From Cytophagales bacterium (GTDB lineage Bacteria; Bacteroidota; Bacteroidia; Cytophagales; Cyclobacteriaceae), in assembly GCA_027317105.1 (NCBI GenBank), contig DAHVFH010000156.1, forward strand, positions 48,525 to 112,524: a stretch of 64,000 nucleotides of DNA. The letters run 5' to 3'. How positions within the stretch are numbered: the stretch's first letter is position 1; every line of letters begins with the position of its first letter. Positions 1-8,850 of the stretch are shown here, piece after piece. Under the pieces are notes generated by a model that was not told the DNA's origin, did no database searches, and saw only the letters and a program-made list of their open reading frames with translations. Both the position numbers and the translations under genes were made by a program.

Positions 1-41
1 TCCTTGTTGGGTTCAATATCAACCGCCTTTGGAATTTTTAA
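1..41 (+). CDS. 3' end of an upstream gene, possibly a beta-barrel protein (partial)
   Basis: The frame starting at base 3 is open and reads LVGFNINRLWNF before a TAA at 39-41, 13 bases ahead of the next start codon. A terminal Phe with alternating hydrophobic residues is typical of outer-membrane barrel C-termini. The fragment is too short to identify a family, and it could be chance. Confidence 0.3.
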   Translation, partial: LVGFNINRLWNF

Positions 42-54
42 TCCCCGATCAAGT

Positions 55-324
55 ATGAAAACCGAAAACGAGAACAGTCTCTCGCGAAGAAACTTCTTAG
101 GCATTGGCCTGACGTTTCCTTTTCTGAGTGTTGCTGGCCGACTCGCAGCAGATCCAACAAGTAAAAAAGCAGACAATACCGAGTTTACCACCATGCTTAC
201 CTCTGAAGGCAAGGCCGTGAAGGTGAGAACAAGCGAATTAAAAAATTCGAAAGTCATTGAAAAGAAAATGTCAAACCAGTCTTTGCTTAATTGGCTGAAG
301 CCGAAAGGATTCACTTCAAAATAA
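55..324 (+). CDS. small Tat-exported protein of a respiratory operon
   Basis: About 89 residues, starting at the ATG at 55. The N-terminus carries a twin-arginine motif (SRRNFLG) followed by a hydrophobic stretch ending near AAD, so export of a folded protein by Tat is expected. No cysteine cluster is visible. The segment after the signal (MLTSEGKAVKVRTSEL) resembles the segment after the signal in the next gene (LMSTDGTLLQVPLSAV), so this looks like a stand-alone copy of that N-terminal region. It lies 6 bases upstream of the ferredoxin gene and is presumably co-transcribed. It may be a small subunit or assembly partner of the Fe-S/NrfD complex; the function is unknown. Confidence 0.7.
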   Translation: MKTENENSLSRRNFLGIGLTFPFLSVAGRLAADPTSKKADNTEFTTMLTSEGKAVKVRTSELKNSKVIEKKMSNQSLLNWLKPKGFTSK

Positions 325-330
325 AGAGCC

Positions 331-1287
331 ATGGAAAAAGAAAATAACAGCGACAACAAAACCAGACGCACCTTTGTTGAGCGGGGCCTTAAAGCAGGTC
401 TGCTCACCATTGCTAGCGGGGCCTTGTTGGCGAAAGTTTTCGGTAAATCTGAAAACAAAAAATCAGAAGAAACTATTGAATTGATGTCTACCGATGGCAC
501 ACTCTTGCAAGTACCATTATCGGCTGTAGAGCATACGCACGAAAAGAAGTCCAACTACAACCCGCGTGAAGGGTTTCCCAATCGCAAATTTGTAATGGTA
601 GTGGATCTGGCTAAATGCAGGAATGCGCGAAAATGTCAAAGCTCCTGCAATAAAAACCATTATATCACGGGCGAAAATGCGTGGATCAAGATTTATAAAA
701 TGCAGGACAATGAAAAAAGTGCGCCCTACTGGCAACCCACTTTGTGTCAACATTGTGATGAACCTCCATGTGTGAAGGTTTGCCCGGTTGATGCCACCTT
801 TAAAAGAAGAGATGGTATTGTTTTGATTGACAACAACCGCTGTATTGGTTGCAGGTTTTGTATGGCGGCTTGTCCTTACTCAGTAAGAATATTTAATTGG
901 GCAGAGCCATGGCAAGGTGAAACAGCAGAGCACACTCATTATTCTCCCGATTATGCCGGTGTGCCGAGTCAGAAGGGGACTGTTGATAAATGTGATTTTT
1001 GTCCCCACATGATTGATAAGGGTGAACTGCCACATTGCGTCAGCGCCTGCCCCAACGATGTATTCAGTTTTGGTGACATGTATGAAGATACGGTAGCCAA
1101 CGGAAGCGGTCAATCTTTTAAGCTCAGCAAGCTGTTGAAAGATAGGGCTGGCTACCGACTAATGGAAAATTTAGGCACTCAACCCAGCGTCTATTATCTC
1201 CCACCATCAGATAGAGTTGTTGATTTTGAAGAAGGGTTAAAGAATTACACAGAGTTCAAATCAGTAGATAAACCTGAAGGAGTATGA
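331..1287 (+). CDS. Tat-exported 4Fe-4S ferredoxin-type electron transfer subunit (DmsB/NrfC/HybA-like)
   Basis: 318 residues. The N-terminus has TRRTFVERG and a hydrophobic run, a Tat signal. Four cysteine clusters follow: CRNARKCQSSC, CQHCDEPPCVKVCP, CIGCRFCMAACP and CDFCPHMIDKG...CVSACP, the pattern of the four-cluster electron-transfer subunits of the DMSO/polysulfide/nitrite reductase superfamily. It would pass electrons between the NrfD-type membrane subunit encoded next (4-base ATGA overlap) and a periplasmic redox partner. No molybdopterin catalytic subunit is in the window; it may lie upstream of base 1. The subunit type is clear, the substrate is not. Confidence 0.9.
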   Translation: MEKENNSDNKTRRTFVERGLKAGLLTIASGALLAKVFGKSENKKSEETIELMSTDGTLLQVPLSAVEHTHEKKSNYNPREGFPNRKFVMVVDLAKCRNARKCQSSCNKNHYITGENAWIKIYKMQDNEKSAPYWQPTLCQHCDEPPCVKVCPVDATFKRRDGIVLIDNNRCIGCRFCMAACPYSVRIFNWAEPWQGETAEHTHYSPDYAGVPSQKGTVDKCDFCPHMIDKGELPHCVSACPNDVFSFGDMYEDTVANGSGQSFKLSKLLKDRAGYRLMENLGTQPSVYYLPPSDRVVDFEEGLKNYTEFKSVDKPEGV

Positions 1288-2600
1288 ACACCACATACGA
1301 TCAACTCGTAAATGACCTTGCCCCAAAAAAATTCGGATGGAGAGGAAATACCTGGATAGCGGTTCTGGTAATCATTATCATAATCGGGTTTTACTCCTAT
1401 ATACAACAGTTAGAGCATGGTCTTGTGATAACAGGCATGCGAGACTATGCCCTTTGGGGTATTTACATATCTAACTTTGTATTCTTTGTAGCAGTTAGCC
1501 TGGTTGGTTCTTTAATAACAGCAATCCTAAGATTGTCCTACGTGCAATGGAATACACCACTCACTAGGATTGCCGAGATCGTTGCTGTTGCTGCAATTAT
1601 TATGGCTGGGCTAACCATCATCATTGACATGGGAAGGCCTGACCGGATGCTGAATTTATTTACACATGGCAGACTTCAGTCACCTATCATTTGGGACGTG
1701 ATTGTGATCAGTACGTACCTAGTGATAAGCCTGCTGTTATTGTATTATCCTTTACTGCCCGACTTTCGCATACTAAGCAAATATTTTCAAAAAGATGCCC
1801 AAGTAAGAAAATGGTACGGAAGGCTATCATTGAACTGGACTGGCAACCACAAACAGCGAAGAATTTATTCCAACTCCATTCGGGCACTTTCAATAATGAT
1901 CATTCCAGTCGCCTTTGCCATTCACACCGTTACAGCGTGGCTTTTTGAAACTACCTACCGACCAGGTTGGGACAGTACCAACTTCGGACCTTATTTCATA
2001 GCTGGTGCTTTTGTAGCCGGTACCAGCGCTGTAATCATAGTCATGTTTGTGCTTTGCAAAGTGTACCATTTAGAAAATTATATCACAGACAACCACTGTG
2101 ATAAGATGGGAAAAATACTTGTGCTACTATGCCTGGTGTACCTGTACTTTAATCTAAATGAGTATATGATGCCTACTTATAAATCGACTGAAGAAGAGGC
2201 AACACATCTCCGAAGTTTATTTACAGGACAATACGCACGATTGTTTTGGACAGCTATCATTGGAGGATTGGTATTACCAGTAATTATTTTAGTTTTTCCA
2301 CAAGGGCGCAAACCATTGCCATTATTTATTGTGTCATTGGCAGTAGTGCTTGGTGCCTGGTGGAAGCGCTATATTATTGTAATCCCCACGCTTAGCCACC
2401 CGTTTCTTCCAATTCAAGGAGTGCCTGAATCATGGCGGCACTATTCACCAACTTGGATGGAATGGTCAATAACATTTGCCACACTAGCGAGTGCACTCCT
2501 TATCATCACATTTCTTGTAAGGTTTCTGCCGATCATCCCAATCCATGAGACTGCACAAGAAAGAAACATAGTAGAACCATCTTCAACTAATTCGTTATGA
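1284..2600 (+). CDS. NrfD/PsrC-type quinol-interacting integral membrane subunit
   Basis: 438 residues with about ten hydrophobic segments and the general layout of NrfD/PsrC proteins (Arg/Asp motif DMGRPDRM after a transmembrane helix, and YRPGWDSTNFGPYF in an external loop). The family exchanges electrons between the menaquinone pool and a ferredoxin subunit. It starts inside the stop of the ferredoxin gene (ATGA) and its own stop overlaps the next start, so all are translationally coupled. The pairing with a Tat ferredoxin and a cytochrome c suggests a membrane oxidoreductase; direction and terminal partner are unknown. Confidence 0.88.
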   Translation: MNTTYDQLVNDLAPKKFGWRGNTWIAVLVIIIIIGFYSYIQQLEHGLVITGMRDYALWGIYISNFVFFVAVSLVGSLITAILRLSYVQWNTPLTRIAEIVAVAAIIMAGLTIIIDMGRPDRMLNLFTHGRLQSPIIWDVIVISTYLVISLLLLYYPLLPDFRILSKYFQKDAQVRKWYGRLSLNWTGNHKQRRIYSNSIRALSIMIIPVAFAIHTVTAWLFETTYRPGWDSTNFGPYFIAGAFVAGTSAVIIVMFVLCKVYHLENYITDNHCDKMGKILVLLCLVYLYFNLNEYMMPTYKSTEEEATHLRSLFTGQYARLFWTAIIGGLVLPVIILVFPQGRKPLPLFIVSLAVVLGAWWKRYIIVIPTLSHPFLPIQGVPESWRHYSPTWMEWSITFATLASALLIITFLVRFLPIIPIHETAQERNIVEPSSTNSL

Positions 2601-3436
2601 GAACAAGTTTCATTGTAGTGACTTTACTTATTGCAAGTGCCTCTTTTGCCCAAAACAAAAAAATCAAAGCCCGGGTATCCGCTCAATATACCAAAGTCAT
2701 GAACCAGGAATCCTTCATCACTCTTTCCGCTAAGTACAAAAGTGAAAACGGATTTGAACCTGGCACAAGCCTGGAGTTCAAGATTTATAAAACAGCCTCA
2801 AATGACTCTTTGGCCTACCAAGGAAAGATAAAAACTGATATGAATGGTAAAGCTCGATTTATCCTGAACCCGAGTGACTTAATAGCTAACGAGCCTTCCA
2901 CCGCTATTACATACGTTGCTAAAATTGAGAATGATAACAAGTTTGAGGACAATGAAACAACCATCAGCTTTTCAGGTGCGATTTTAAAAGCCGAAGTGCA
3001 AACAGTTGACAGTGTAAATCAGATCAAAGCTGTATTGACAGATGCTTCTGGAAATCCTTTAGGCGGTCAGGCGCTGAAAGTAGGACTAAAAAGATTATTT
3101 GGTTTGCTTCAGGTCGGAGAAGAAAGTTATGATACAGATGAGAGGGGTTCCATCATTGTTCCTTTGAAAGATCCCATGCCGGGTATTGGAGGAAATCTAA
3201 CCTATGAAGTGGTCTTAAGCGAGAGCGACACTTACGGTACTGTAAGGGCACTTGTCAATGCTCATAGCGGAACCTCTATTCATGATCAGTCGACATTTGA
3301 TCAGCGAACATTGTGGTCGCCTCCGACCAAAGCCCCACTTTATCTACTTCTGTTTCCGAGTCTAATCCTGCTCGGTATTTGGGGGCCGATCTTCACACTG
3401 ATCTTCAATCTCTATCGAATTTCAAAATCAAAATAA
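2597..3436 (+). CDS. exported protein with C-terminal membrane anchor, respiratory operon
   Basis: 279 residues. An N-terminal signal peptide ends near SFAQ; the middle looks like all-beta, Ig-like repeats (FKIYKTASNDSLAYQGKI and a second block from about residue 135); a hydrophobic helix (about 248-270) near the end anchors it. The ATG overlaps the NrfD stop by 4 bases, tying it to the complex. I do not recognise a named family. A periplasmic scaffold or assembly role is inferred only from position. Confidence 0.65.
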   Translation: MRTSFIVVTLLIASASFAQNKKIKARVSAQYTKVMNQESFITLSAKYKSENGFEPGTSLEFKIYKTASNDSLAYQGKIKTDMNGKARFILNPSDLIANEPSTAITYVAKIENDNKFEDNETTISFSGAILKAEVQTVDSVNQIKAVLTDASGNPLGGQALKVGLKRLFGLLQVGEESYDTDERGSIIVPLKDPMPGIGGNLTYEVVLSESDTYGTVRALVNAHSGTSIHDQSTFDQRTLWSPPTKAPLYLLLFPSLILLGIWGPIFTLIFNLYRISKSK

Positions 3437-3459
3437 ATTAATTACTTAAATCAAAAACT

Positions 3460-3861
3460 ATGAAAAAGTCAAGGATCATTCTGCTCGCTTTCTTTACTGT
3501 TGGACTTTCTTCTTTCACGCTCTTACAATCGAAGGAATGGGTTGTGCCCGAGTCGGCAAAAAAAGCAAAGAACCCAACCGATAAAACAAATAAAGAAGAC
3601 CTGGCTAATGGAAAGAGCCTTTACTCGAAATATTGTCAATCCTGCCACGGCAAGGAAGGCTATGGAGATGGACCGAAAGCGAAAGAACTGAAAGGCAAAG
3701 TCGGTGATTTTTCAAGTGCAGAATTTCAGGGCCAAACAGACGGGTCATTGTTTTACAAAGTAACCACCGGCCGGGATGACATGCCCGCATTTGATAAAAA
3801 AATCCCGGATGTTGAGGATCGGTGGCTTATCATCAATTATGTAAGAACACTAAAACAGTAA
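3460..3861 (+). CDS. class I cytochrome c
   Basis: 133 residues with an N-terminal signal peptide and one haem c site, CQSCH at residues 59-63. A downstream methionine in GRDDMPAF is the likely sixth iron ligand, and the C-terminal helix ends in WLIINYVRTL, as in cytochromes c6/c-551 and cbb3 subunit C. It is a periplasmic electron carrier and the natural partner of the ferredoxin/NrfD genes 20 bases upstream. Confidence 0.9.
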   Translation: MKKSRIILLAFFTVGLSSFTLLQSKEWVVPESAKKAKNPTDKTNKEDLANGKSLYSKYCQSCHGKEGYGDGPKAKELKGKVGDFSSAEFQGQTDGSLFYKVTTGRDDMPAFDKKIPDVEDRWLIINYVRTLKQ

Positions 3862-3867
3862 TCAGCC

Positions 3868-4131
3868 ATGAGCGAAGAGAAGCAAGAAATTTCGCGTGCT
3901 GAAATGGCTGATAAGTTTATCGAATTAGCCAACGAGTTTATGAAAACGGAATCGAAAGAACGCGTAGGCGCGGCTATTATGTTTGCAGCAGCAAGATACA
4001 ATGCATTTGAGGCTTCGTCTAAATCCAAAGAGATGATGAAAGACAAAAATGATGCTCTTAATTGGTATAGCCTGGAATACAAAAGGATGCTGGAGGCAAA
4101 CATCGATGACTTAATTGACAACCACTCTTAG
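3868..4131 (+). CDS. DUF3144-like small cytoplasmic protein
   Basis: 87 residues, predicted all-helical, no signal. The pattern FIELANEFMK followed by AAIMFAAARYNAFEA matches my memory of the DUF3144 family, whose function is unknown. It follows the cytochrome gene by 6 bases and overlaps the reading frame of the next gene, so it is probably in the same transcript. Confidence 0.65.
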   Translation: MSEEKQEISRAEMADKFIELANEFMKTESKERVGAAIMFAAARYNAFEASSKSKEMMKDKNDALNWYSLEYKRMLEANIDDLIDNHS

Positions 4132-4150
4132 AAAAATAAATTTTATCAAC

Positions 4151-4825
4151 ATGAAAAAGGTCGTATCAATTTGGACACTTCTTTTCTATGCATCACTCTT
4201 GACTGCTCAAGATAACCCGCCAGCTAAATTAAGAGTGGGCTTGTATGCCAATGCGGGAACAAGTTCGCTTGTTCAAGGAATGGGTATGAACATGAATATG
4301 TATAACTACAATTATTATGGAACCAATACCCCAATGTACAGCTACACCGGTTCTTTCGGAGGTGGTGTAAGCCTTACAGTGCCGTTGCATCAACGATGGT
4401 CATTTGTTGGGAATCTCGGTTATATGAATCGTGGTGCTAACTATATGAGCTTGAATTCCACTTCCTATGATTCGCGATACCGTTTGTCTTACATAGATGT
4501 TTGGGCTTTGGGGCAGTACAACAACGTGCCTAAAGGCGCTGTAAAATTTATCGGATCATTTGGACTCACCGAGAGCACATTAATCTCAGCTCGAAATGAA
4601 ACACCAACGGGCAGTACGAGTATGATGGACAATGTGAGCCGAGTGGACATTGGAATGGCGCTGGGGCCTGGTTTGGAATTTGCGCTGAAGAAAAAAAGTG
4701 CTATCCAAGCAAAGCTGCTTTATACCTACGGCTTCGGCAATGCATTTACAGGCATGTATTACCAAAACGGAATGCATTCAAACAATGCTGCTTTTCTCTT
4801 ACAAGTAGGTTATCTGTTCAAATAA
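4151..4825 (+). CDS. outer-membrane beta-barrel family protein
   Basis: 224 residues from the ATG at 4151, which gives a clean signal peptide (MKKVVSIWTLLFYASLLTAQ); an in-frame start at 4115 would hide it. The rest alternates polar and hydrophobic residues with Tyr/Met/Asn-rich loops (MGMNMNMYNYNYYG) and ends in LLQVGYLFK, typical of small 8-10 stranded Bacteroidota porin-like proteins. The ligand is unknown; the Met-rich loop could bind metal, but that is speculation. Confidence 0.65.
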   Translation: MKKVVSIWTLLFYASLLTAQDNPPAKLRVGLYANAGTSSLVQGMGMNMNMYNYNYYGTNTPMYSYTGSFGGGVSLTVPLHQRWSFVGNLGYMNRGANYMSLNSTSYDSRYRLSYIDVWALGQYNNVPKGAVKFIGSFGLTESTLISARNETPTGSTSMMDNVSRVDIGMALGPGLEFALKKKSAIQAKLLYTYGFGNAFTGMYYQNGMHSNNAAFLLQVGYLFK

Positions 4826-4842
4826 AAAAATCGGGACGTCTT

Positions 4843-5703
4843 ATGGGATTGGGTGTAATCATAACCAAAGCTTCGGGCGAAAAAGAATTGTTTGCAAAGA
4901 ACAAGCTCTACCAATCCCTGCTGAGGGCAGGCGCATCACCAGTTCATGCTAATCAAATCACACAAGAGATTGAAAGTAATCTGACAGAGGGTGCAAGTAC
5001 AAAAAGCATTTACAAAAGAGCGCATAAACTCCTGAGCAAAACCGAACGATCAATTGCGGGGCGCTATCACCTCAAGAATGGAATAATGGAACTTGGGCCT
5101 TCCGGGTTTCCATTCGAAAAATACTTATCAGAAATTCTAGCGCACCAAGGCTACACTGTGCAAGTTGGAAAAATAATCGAAGGCAAATGTGTGAAGCATG
5201 AAGTGGATGTGATAGCAGAAAAAGATGAACAGCATTTTATGATCGAATGTAAATATCACAATAGCCCTGGAATATTCTGCGATGTTAAAATACCACTCTA
5301 TATCCAAGCCCGCTTCAAGGATGTTGAATCGCAGTGGAAGTTAAAGTCGGGTCACGGAGGAAAATTTCACCAAGGGTTGGTAGTCACAAATACTCGCTTT
5401 ACTACGGATGCTATTACGTATGGCACTTGTGCTGGTTTAAAGTTGGTTAGTCTTGATTTTCCAGAAACCGGAAGCTTGCGCGAGATGATTGAGGAACCCG
5501 GCTTGTATCCATTGACATGTCTTACCTCTCTCACTCAGCAGGAGAAAAAATTATTGCTAGAAAAGAAAATTGTCTTGTGCAGGGAAATATGCCATCGACC
5601 TCAGTATTTACATGAACTGAACATTCCTGCCAATCGCATCAAAATCATTTTGGAAGAAGGAAATCAACTTTGCCATAAACTTATTGGACATGATCAACAT
5701 TGA
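4843..5703 (+). CDS. ATP-cone domain fused to an Mrr-like restriction endonuclease-fold domain
   Basis: 286 residues. Residues 1-90 look like an ATP-cone (I.KASGEKELFAKNKLYQSLLRAG...), the nucleotide-sensing module of ribonucleotide reductases and NrdR. From about residue 95 follows a PD-(D/E)XK nuclease-like core: FEKYLSEILAHQGY, then HEVDVIA and FMIECKYHN, giving the D...ECK catalytic signature of Mrr-type enzymes. The ~90 C-terminal residues are not assigned. The protein is cytoplasmic, and its gene overlaps the P-type ATPase gene. A nuclease gated by ATP/dATP is a reasonable inference; the target is unknown. Confidence 0.75.
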   Translation: MGLGVIITKASGEKELFAKNKLYQSLLRAGASPVHANQITQEIESNLTEGASTKSIYKRAHKLLSKTERSIAGRYHLKNGIMELGPSGFPFEKYLSEILAHQGYTVQVGKIIEGKCVKHEVDVIAEKDEQHFMIECKYHNSPGIFCDVKIPLYIQARFKDVESQWKLKSGHGGKFHQGLVVTNTRFTTDAITYGTCAGLKLVSLDFPETGSLREMIEEPGLYPLTCLTSLTQQEKKLLLEKKIVLCREICHRPQYLHELNIPANRIKIILEEGNQLCHKLIGHDQH

Positions 5704-8350
5704 CATTTTAAAACAATCCCCCCACAGTAAGTCACAGGAAGACATCATTCGTGAATATCAGGCCGATGCTGAAAAAGGGCTGACTTCCGAAGAAGCAGTA
5801 TTACGATTGGATGCACTTGGGCGAAACACAATCAGCCACGAAGAGAAACAAAGTCTTTGGGTAATATTCCTCAGCCAATTTAATAATGCGCTAGTGTATA
5901 TGTTGATTATTGCCGCGGGTCTATCTTTTTTCTTTAAAGAGTGGCTCGATGGCTCGGCAATATTGGTTGTAATTTTGATCAATGCGATCATCGGCTTCTA
6001 TATGGAGTACCAGGCAGAGCGCTCAATGGAAGCATTAAAAAAATTATCCATGCTTCCGGCTAAAGTTATTCGCAATGGGATAACGACAGAGATCAACGCT
6101 GAAGAACTAGTGCCCGGTGATCTGCTATTTCTCGAAGCGGGGGATATGGTTCCGGCAGACGGCAGAATATTCAGGCCATCTCAACTTCAAGTCGATGAAG
6201 CTGCGCTCACAGGAGAATCGATCCCTGTAGAAAAGAAGAAGGCAAAAGTCGATGAAGGCACTACTCTTGCAGAACGCACCAATATGCTTTACAAGGGAAC
6301 CTTCGTTACAAAGGGGAACACGCGCTGCATTATTACAGGCACGGGCATGCTTACCGAGCTTGGCAAAATTGCCAGCCTGGTGCAATCGGCAGAACAAGCT
6401 GCAACACCTCTCGAAAAAAAACTGGAACAGTTCAGTAAGAAGCTAATCAAGATAACGGTGGTTTTGGTAGTCATCATATTTTTGGTTGGGATTCTCAATG
6501 GACAAAAGTTTGTGGAAATGCTTGTGACTTCAATTGCTCTGGCAGTAGCGGCAATACCCGAGGGGTTGCCCATTGTCGCAACTCTTGCCTTGGCCCAAGG
6601 CATGCTTAAAATGGCAAAGCACAATGTGATCGTGAAAAAACTTTCGGCTGTAGAAACGCTCGGGGGCACTAATGTGATCTGCACCGATAAGACAGGGACG
6701 CTGACTCAAAATAAAATTGAAGTCAATCTGATCCTTACTCCTTCTGGAAAATATGATGTAAGCAATTCAAAAAAAGCTGACACAAATGAAGAGTCATTCC
6801 AACAAATAATTTGGGCCTCAGTCTTGTGCAATACGGCATCCCTTGGAAAGGAAGGAAAGGAAACTGGCGACCCTCTCGAAGTAGGACTTTTAAAATTTGT
6901 CCAACAGCAAGGTTCAAACATTGAATCTTTGCGGAGGGATAACCCATTGGTGAAGGAAGAACCTTTCTCGTCCGACACAAAAATCATGGCTACCATGCAC
7001 CGGACGAAAGATGGTCAGCGGGTGTATGCAAAAGGGGCCAGCGAAGAGTTAATTAATCGCTGCAATCGAATAACCGATCAGAGCGGAGAGCATGAATTTA
7101 ATGCAAATCTTAAAGCAACATGGTTATCAGAATCTGAAAAACTGGCGGCATCCGGCCTTCGAGTTATTGCAGCTGGAAGTAAAATTTCTGCAGATGAGAA
7201 CAACCTGTCAACAGATCTAGTTTTCCTCGGTCTAATGGGCATGATTGATCCACCTCGTGAAGAGGTTTTCACAGCCGTGCAGGAATGTAAATCCGCAGGA
7301 ATCAAAGTGGTGATGATTACTGGCGATCATCCATCAACAGCCCAAAATATTGCGCGTAAACTTGGCATCATTGAAGATGACAAGCAGGCTGTGATGAATG
7401 GTAAGGATATGAGTGACTATCAACACCTCACAGAAGAGGAAAAAGATCGGTGGATAAATACAGCCGTTTTCGCCCGTGTAAATCCCAAACAAAAGCTTGA
7501 TCTCGTAAGCGTTTTACAAGACCGCAAATATATCGTTGGTATGACAGGAGATGGTGTGAACGATGCGCCAGCTCTTAAGAAATCGGACATTGGAATAGCG
7601 ATGGGTTTACGTGGAACACAAGTAGCGCAAGAGGTTGCTGACATGGTGCTGAAAGACGATTCATTTTCATCAATCGTACTAGCTGTTCGTCAAGGTCGTA
7701 TCATCTTCGACAACATCCGCAAGTTTGTAATCTTCTTGCTCTCGTGTAACATGAGTGAATTATTCGTGATTGCATTAGCTTCAGTCTTGAACCTTCATTT
7801 TCAACTCTTCCCCTTACAGATTTTATATATCAATATTATTACAGACGTTCTTCCCGCGCTTGCGCTCGGTGTAACGGCTGGAAGCGCATCTATTATGAAA
7901 CAACCGCCCCGCAATACCGAAGAGCCGATTATCGACCATAAAAGATGGACGGCTATGATTTATTATTCAGTAGTAATCACTATTACTACATTGAGTGCAG
8001 TTTTTATCAGCCATTACACCACACATAAAACTGAAACCTGGAACCCTGAACTTTGTAATAATATCTTGTTCTTTACTCTGATCATCTCTCAGTTGTTTCA
8101 TGTATTCAACATGAGTTCATCAGGCAGTGGTAACTTTTTCAAAAATGAAGTTTTTACCAATAAGTATGTCTGGTATGCTACAGTTGTATCCTTTGTTCTG
8201 TTGTTCTTGTCCTATCAGGTAACAATTGTGCGAAAAGCGCTTGATATATACCCGATGACTGCAGAAGATTGGTTGATTGTCTTTGGAATGAGTTTCGTCT
8301 CACTCGTTCTTATTCAGATTTCAAAGACATTTAAAATTGTCAGTCAATGA
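5690..8350 (+). CDS. type II (Ca2+-type) cation-transporting P-type ATPase
   Basis: 886 residues from the ATG at 5690 (a TTG at 5684 is an alternative). It has the N-terminal cation ATPase domain, the TGES actuator motif (LTGESIPVEKK), the PEGLP motif in M4 typical of SERCA/PMR1-like pumps, the phosphorylation site DKTGTLTQNK with Asp333, a TGDGVNDAPAL hinge, and NIITDVLPALALG in M6. It would export Ca2+ or Mn2+ (possibly another divalent ion) at the cost of ATP. It overlaps the nuclease gene upstream and the next gene by 4 bases. It differs clearly from the P1B copper pump at 28.8 kb. Confidence 0.92.
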   Translation: MINIDILKQSPHSKSQEDIIREYQADAEKGLTSEEAVLRLDALGRNTISHEEKQSLWVIFLSQFNNALVYMLIIAAGLSFFFKEWLDGSAILVVILINAIIGFYMEYQAERSMEALKKLSMLPAKVIRNGITTEINAEELVPGDLLFLEAGDMVPADGRIFRPSQLQVDEAALTGESIPVEKKKAKVDEGTTLAERTNMLYKGTFVTKGNTRCIITGTGMLTELGKIASLVQSAEQAATPLEKKLEQFSKKLIKITVVLVVIIFLVGILNGQKFVEMLVTSIALAVAAIPEGLPIVATLALAQGMLKMAKHNVIVKKLSAVETLGGTNVICTDKTGTLTQNKIEVNLILTPSGKYDVSNSKKADTNEESFQQIIWASVLCNTASLGKEGKETGDPLEVGLLKFVQQQGSNIESLRRDNPLVKEEPFSSDTKIMATMHRTKDGQRVYAKGASEELINRCNRITDQSGEHEFNANLKATWLSESEKLAASGLRVIAAGSKISADENNLSTDLVFLGLMGMIDPPREEVFTAVQECKSAGIKVVMITGDHPSTAQNIARKLGIIEDDKQAVMNGKDMSDYQHLTEEEKDRWINTAVFARVNPKQKLDLVSVLQDRKYIVGMTGDGVNDAPALKKSDIGIAMGLRGTQVAQEVADMVLKDDSFSSIVLAVRQGRIIFDNIRKFVIFLLSCNMSELFVIALASVLNLHFQLFPLQILYINIITDVLPALALGVTAGSASIMKQPPRNTEEPIIDHKRWTAMIYYSVVITITTLSAVFISHYTTHKTETWNPELCNNILFFTLIISQLFHVFNMSSSGSGNFFKNEVFTNKYVWYATVVSFVLLFLSYQVTIVRKALDIYPMTAEDWLIVFGMSFVSLVLIQISKTFKIVSQ

Positions 8351-8850
8351 AAACTCTTTCGAGAACCACAACCTATCCATTTTATAGTGACATTGTTTTT
8401 CAGTGCCTGGATAATCTTGGCGTTACCGGAATGCACATGACGCAATCGTCAATGATGATGATGGGAAGCAAACTCGATTTGATGTTTCTTTCAGAAAACC
8501 ACACTGGCCTTGGAACGAAATATCGGTGGACAGGTAAAATGATGGGTATGAAAATGGACTTTACCGTTGAAGTTACCAAGTGGATACCATGGGAAGAGAA
8601 AACATGGGAAACTATAGGCAGTCCCAAACTGATTATCTACTCCTGGTATCAAATGCATTTGTTGCTTACAAAAATTCAGAATGGAACAACAGCACAACTT
8701 TCCATAAGTTACAGGAAGCCCGATGGAGTATTTTACAAAATAATCTCGTTCTTATTTGCCGACTGGTATTGCAAGTGGTGTTTAAAGAATATGCTAGAAG
8801 ACGCTAAGAAGATTCTAATAAAAAATCATTCTAACAATGATGGCTTATGA
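8347..8850 (+). CDS. SRPBCC-like small protein, operon with P-type ATPase
   Basis: 167 residues, no signal peptide. The pattern of beta strands, with a Met-rich segment (TQSSMMMMGSKLD, KMMGMKMDFTVEV) followed by WIPWEEKTWETIG and a long C-terminal helix (LKNMLEDAKKIL), suggests the START/polyketide-cyclase fold. The start overlaps the ATPase stop (ATGA) and its own stop overlaps the next start, so it belongs to the operon. Ligand unknown. Confidence 0.6.
   Translation: MKTLSRTTTYPFYSDIVFQCLDNLGVTGMHMTQSSMMMMGSKLDLMFLSENHTGLGTKYRWTGKMMGMKMDFTVEVTKWIPWEEKTWETIGSPKLIIYSWYQMHLLLTKIQNGTTAQLSISYRKPDGVFYKIISFLFADWYCKWCLKNMLEDAKKILIKNHSNNDGL

Noticed and set aside
6125..6684. Antisense frames inside the Ca-type ATPase gene
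   Set aside because: Shadows of a strongly conserved coding sequence.
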